DNA from: CBFGRV01 sp965651265 | GTDB taxonomy: Bacteria; Bacteroidota; Rhodothermia; Rhodothermales; VXPQ01 | Length of the DNA: 64,000 bases | Assembly: GCA_965651265.1 (NCBI GenBank) | Contig: CBFGRV010000002.1 | Location: 75,812 to 139,811, forward strand | Reading direction: 5' to 3' | Notes under the pieces: model-generated | Seen by the model: the letters and a program-made list of their open reading frames with translations, nothing else | Told to the model about the DNA's origin: nothing | Databases searched by the model: none | Program-made: the position numbers and the translations under genes | Part shown: in pieces, positions 61,675 to 64,000 of the stretch | Position numbering within the stretch: the stretch's first letter is position 1 | Layout of the letters: each line of letters opens with the position of its first letter

Positions 61675-62811
61675 ATGGCCGAAATCCAGACGCTCAGCGA
61701 TGCCCGCTCACAAGAAGCGGAAGATTTTCTGCCGATCAACGGCACGGACTACATCGAATTCTACGTCGGCAATGCCAAACAGGCGGCACATTTCTATGCT
61801 TCGGCCTTTGGTTTCAAGATCGTGGCCTATCGGGGCCCGGAAACCGGCCATCGCGAGGCCGTGAGCTATGTGCTCCAGCAGGAGAAGATCAGGTTCGTGC
61901 TGACGACGGCGCTGAGGCCAGACTCCGACATTGCTCGCCACGTGCATGAGCACGGAGACGGCGTGAAAGATCTTGCGCTCTGGGTCGACGATGCGGTCCA
62001 TTCGTTCGAGGAAACCGTGCGGCGGGGCGCTGAGCCCGTGAGAGAGCCGACCGAACTCGGAGATGAACATGGGCGCGTCGTGCTGGCATCCATACGGACG
62101 TACGGAGAGACCGTCCACACGTTCGTTGAGCGCGCAGCGTATGACGGCACCTTCATGCCCGGCTTCGTGGATTGGCATAATCCCAACTGGCAGCCCTCCC
62201 CGGTCGGGCTACTGTACGTCGATCATTGCGTGGGGAATGTTCACATCGGCGAGATGAACCGATACGTGCGGTTTTACGCCGATGTGATGGGCTTCAAGAA
62301 TCTGATTTCGTTTGATGACAAGACCATCTCGACAGAATACAGTGCCTTAATGTCCAAGGTGATGTCAAACGGCAACGAACGGATCAAATTCCCCATCAAC
62401 GAACCTGCGAAGGGGAAGAAGAAGAGTCAGATCGACGAATACCTCGAATTCTATCGCGGTCCGGGGGTGCAGCATGTTGCGATGGCCACAGACGACATCC
62501 TCAGCACCGTGACCGAGCTTCGTAGTCGGGGCATCGAGTTCCTCCACGTACCGACGACCTACTACGATGAGCTTCAGGAGCGCGTGGGTCGAATCGATGA
62601 GCCCGTGGACAGGCTACAGGACCTGGGCATTCTGGTGGATCGCGATCCGGACGGCTACCTGTTGCAGATTTTCACGAAGCCGGTTCAGGATCGTCCCACC
62701 GTGTTCTACGAGATCATCCAGCGCAAGGGGGCGCGCTCCTTCGGTGCCGGCAACTTCAAGGCACTGTTCGAGGCCATCGAACGGGAGCAGGAGCGACGCG
62801 GAAATCTGTAG
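61675..62811 (+). CDS. hppD: 4-hydroxyphenylpyruvate dioxygenase
   Basis: A 378-aa Fe(II) dioxygenase of tyrosine breakdown, turning 4-hydroxyphenylpyruvate into homogentisate. It has two VOC-type halves, of which the second holds the iron site: H184 (VDHCVGNV), H267 (GVQHVAMAT) and E346 (VFYEIIQRKG). The C-terminal helix with SFGAGNFKALFEAIE closes the active site. The product is the substrate of the next gene, hmgA, 77 nt downstream. No ribosome binding site is visible because a palindrome fills the upstream bases. Confidence 0.97.
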   Translation: MAEIQTLSDARSQEAEDFLPINGTDYIEFYVGNAKQAAHFYASAFGFKIVAYRGPETGHREAVSYVLQQEKIRFVLTTALRPDSDIARHVHEHGDGVKDLALWVDDAVHSFEETVRRGAEPVREPTELGDEHGRVVLASIRTYGETVHTFVERAAYDGTFMPGFVDWHNPNWQPSPVGLLYVDHCVGNVHIGEMNRYVRFYADVMGFKNLISFDDKTISTEYSALMSKVMSNGNERIKFPINEPAKGKKKSQIDEYLEFYRGPGVQHVAMATDDILSTVTELRSRGIEFLHVPTTYYDELQERVGRIDEPVDRLQDLGILVDRDPDGYLLQIFTKPVQDRPTVFYEIIQRKGARSFGAGNFKALFEAIEREQERRGNL

Positions 62812-62888
62812 CGCCGGCCTGCCTCGCGGGCGCTCCGGGAGTCATCGCAGACACGCCTGCATATTGACATCAAGAGGAGACCAAGAAA

Positions 62889-64000
62889 ATGCCGTACTAC
62901 TTTCGACTCGGCAACATCCCGCACAAGCGTCACACGCAGTTTCGCCGGCCAGATTTCGGGCTCTACCAGGAGGAGGTGATTGGCGCCGAGGGCTTCAGCG
63001 GAATCTCATCGATTGCATACCATATCCATCCCCCAACTCTCGTCGAGCGCATCGAAGATCCCATCCCCTACTCGGTCGAGTATGTGGATGAAGACTTCCT
63101 TCGGCATCGTCACATTCGGGGAGGACACCTCTCTGCCGGCGGGGATTGGATAACGGGCCGGCGCTATTTCATGGGTAACGCCGACGTGCGGCTCGCTCTC
63201 TGTCGGCCGAAGCAGGCGATGGAGGTGTTCTATAAGAACGCGACCTGTGACGAGCTCATCTTCGTGCATGAGGGTGAGGGCACGCTGGAGACACCGCTGG
63301 GAGACGTCTCCTTCACAAAGGGCGACTACGTGCATGTGCCGCGCACGCTCACTCACAAATGGGTGTTCACGGGGGAGCAGACGCCGCGTCTGCTCGTGAT
63401 CGAGGCCGATTTTGACATTCGATTCCCGAAGAAATATCGGAACGAGTTCGGACAGCTACTGGAACACAGCCCCTACTGCGAGCGCGACATTCGGCCCCCT
63501 GCCGAGCTCAAGACATACGACGAGGAGGGCGAATTCGAGGTGCGCATCAAGAAGCATGGATATTTGCACCGATTCGTCTACAGATACCATCCCTTCGACG
63601 TGGTTGGTTGGGACGGATACATGTATCCGTACGCCATTTCCATTCACGATTTTGAGCCCATAACGGGTCGCATCCATCAGCCGCCGCCCGTGCATCAGAT
63701 GTACGCGGGCAAGAACTTCGTGGTCTGTTCCTTCGTGCCGCGGAAATTCGACTATCATCCCCTCTCCATTCCAGCACCGTACAATCACTCCAATATCGAT
63801 TCGGATGAGGTTCTCTTTTATGCGGAGGGAGAGTTCATGAGTCGAAAGGGGATCGAACGGGGCTCGTTTACGCTCCATCCGGGTGGCATCCCGCACGGAC
63901 CGCATCCGGGCACTTACGAAGGCTCGATCGGGAAGGAAGGCACGGACGAGCTCGCCGTGATGGTCGATACGTTCCGACCGCTGAAGCTTACGCGGACGGC
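62889..64000 (+). CDS. hmgA: Homogentisate 1,2-dioxygenase, 3' end cut by window
   Basis: At least 370 codons of a ring-cleaving Fe(II) dioxygenase that opens homogentisate to maleylacetoacetate. It starts MPYYFRLGNIPHKRHTQFRR behind a strong AGAGGAGA. The cupin core reads FVHEGEGTLETPLGD and VHVPRTLTHKWVF; candidate iron ligands are H300 (NHSN), E307 (SDEVLFY) and H336 (GIPHGPHPG). The form resembles the shorter bacterial HmgA. The frame is open to the end of the window, so the last few dozen codons are missing. A fumarylacetoacetase gene would be a natural next gene. Confidence 0.93.
   Translation, partial: MPYYFRLGNIPHKRHTQFRRPDFGLYQEEVIGAEGFSGISSIAYHIHPPTLVERIEDPIPYSVEYVDEDFLRHRHIRGGHLSAGGDWITGRRYFMGNADVRLALCRPKQAMEVFYKNATCDELIFVHEGEGTLETPLGDVSFTKGDYVHVPRTLTHKWVFTGEQTPRLLVIEADFDIRFPKKYRNEFGQLLEHSPYCERDIRPPAELKTYDEEGEFEVRIKKHGYLHRFVYRYHPFDVVGWDGYMYPYAISIHDFEPITGRIHQPPPVHQMYAGKNFVVCSFVPRKFDYHPLSIPAPYNHSNIDSDEVLFYAEGEFMSRKGIERGSFTLHPGGIPHGPHPGTYEGSIGKEGTDELAVMVDTFRPLKLTRT

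Noticed and set aside
1..64000. CRISPR arrays, insertion sequences, prophage or toxin-antitoxin genes
   Set aside because: No repeat-spacer pattern, transposase, integrase, terminal inverted repeats or phage-type gene was seen on either strand.

Overview
The window is a gene-dense, high-GC bacterial chromosome segment of about 50 genes. It has no rRNA, no recognisable tRNA, no CRISPR array, and no transposase, integrase or phage gene. The cell is Gram-negative: there is an LptD/OstA-type outer-membrane protein, an LptF/G permease, a TonB-domain protein and several lipoproteins. An aerobic heterotroph is indicated by 4-hydroxyphenylpyruvate and homogentisate dioxygenases and by glutaryl-CoA dehydrogenase with an ETF:quinone system. 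The gene families (Bacteroidota-type TPR protein, DUF2911, ROK kinase without its zinc cysteines, DUF3467, TPM protein, M1 peptidase with a barrel-like tail) fit the Bacteroidota/Rhodothermota group, probably a Rhodothermia-like organism. This placement is inference from protein character, because no rRNA is present.

Layout. 1-7 kb: end of a TPR gene with a clear intrinsic terminator, then eno-ftsB, a ROK sugar kinase and LptD. 7-13.3 kb: BON protein, GNAT, an orphan ABC ATPase, sucC, an LptG-like permease, and a cysteine/cystathionine synthase coupled to DUF3467. 13.4-22.6 kb: hybrid histidine kinase, lon, a coupled pair of small paralogous proteins, rsgA, topA and a glycine-zipper membrane protein. 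22.6-32.4 kb: ppdK, a small PspB-like protein, a fixABCX-gcdH electron-transfer cluster on the minus strand, a small barrel protein and hemW. 32.4-43.2 kb: tandem DUF192 lipoproteins, an A-type Fe-S carrier divergent from sufBCDSE-sufT, then a degenerate sigma-54-activator-like TPR regulator and a VOC protein. 43.2-52.3 kb: HU, zinc-ribbon TPR and TPM genes (minus), an M1 peptidase, DUF2911 and PEP carboxylase. 52.3-64 kb: an orphan GspE/PilB-like ATPase with a mutated P-loop, a DUF4174-like protein, a small membrane protein, an M16 protease, a YhdH/AcuI reductase, a TonB protein overlapping antisense an unknown lipoprotein, then hppD and hmgA (cut by the window end).

The genes fall into functional modules: lower glycolysis and C3/C4 metabolism (eno, ppdK, ppc, sucC); amino-acid catabolism feeding the quinone pool (gcdH, etfBA, fixCX, hppD, hmgA); Fe-S assembly (suf operon plus A-type carrier); and envelope assembly and proteolysis (lptD, lptG, M1, M16, lon). 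The most unusual items are two P-loop proteins whose invariant Walker A lysine is arginine (a GAFTGA-less sigma-54-like regulator behind the suf operon, and an orphan secretion-type ATPase), palindromes placed on the suf promoter and near the lon promoter or against the hppD start codon, a coupled pair of paralogous small proteins beside lon, and a long convergent overlap between a TonB gene and a lipoprotein gene. I see no defence island or other obviously new multi-gene system.
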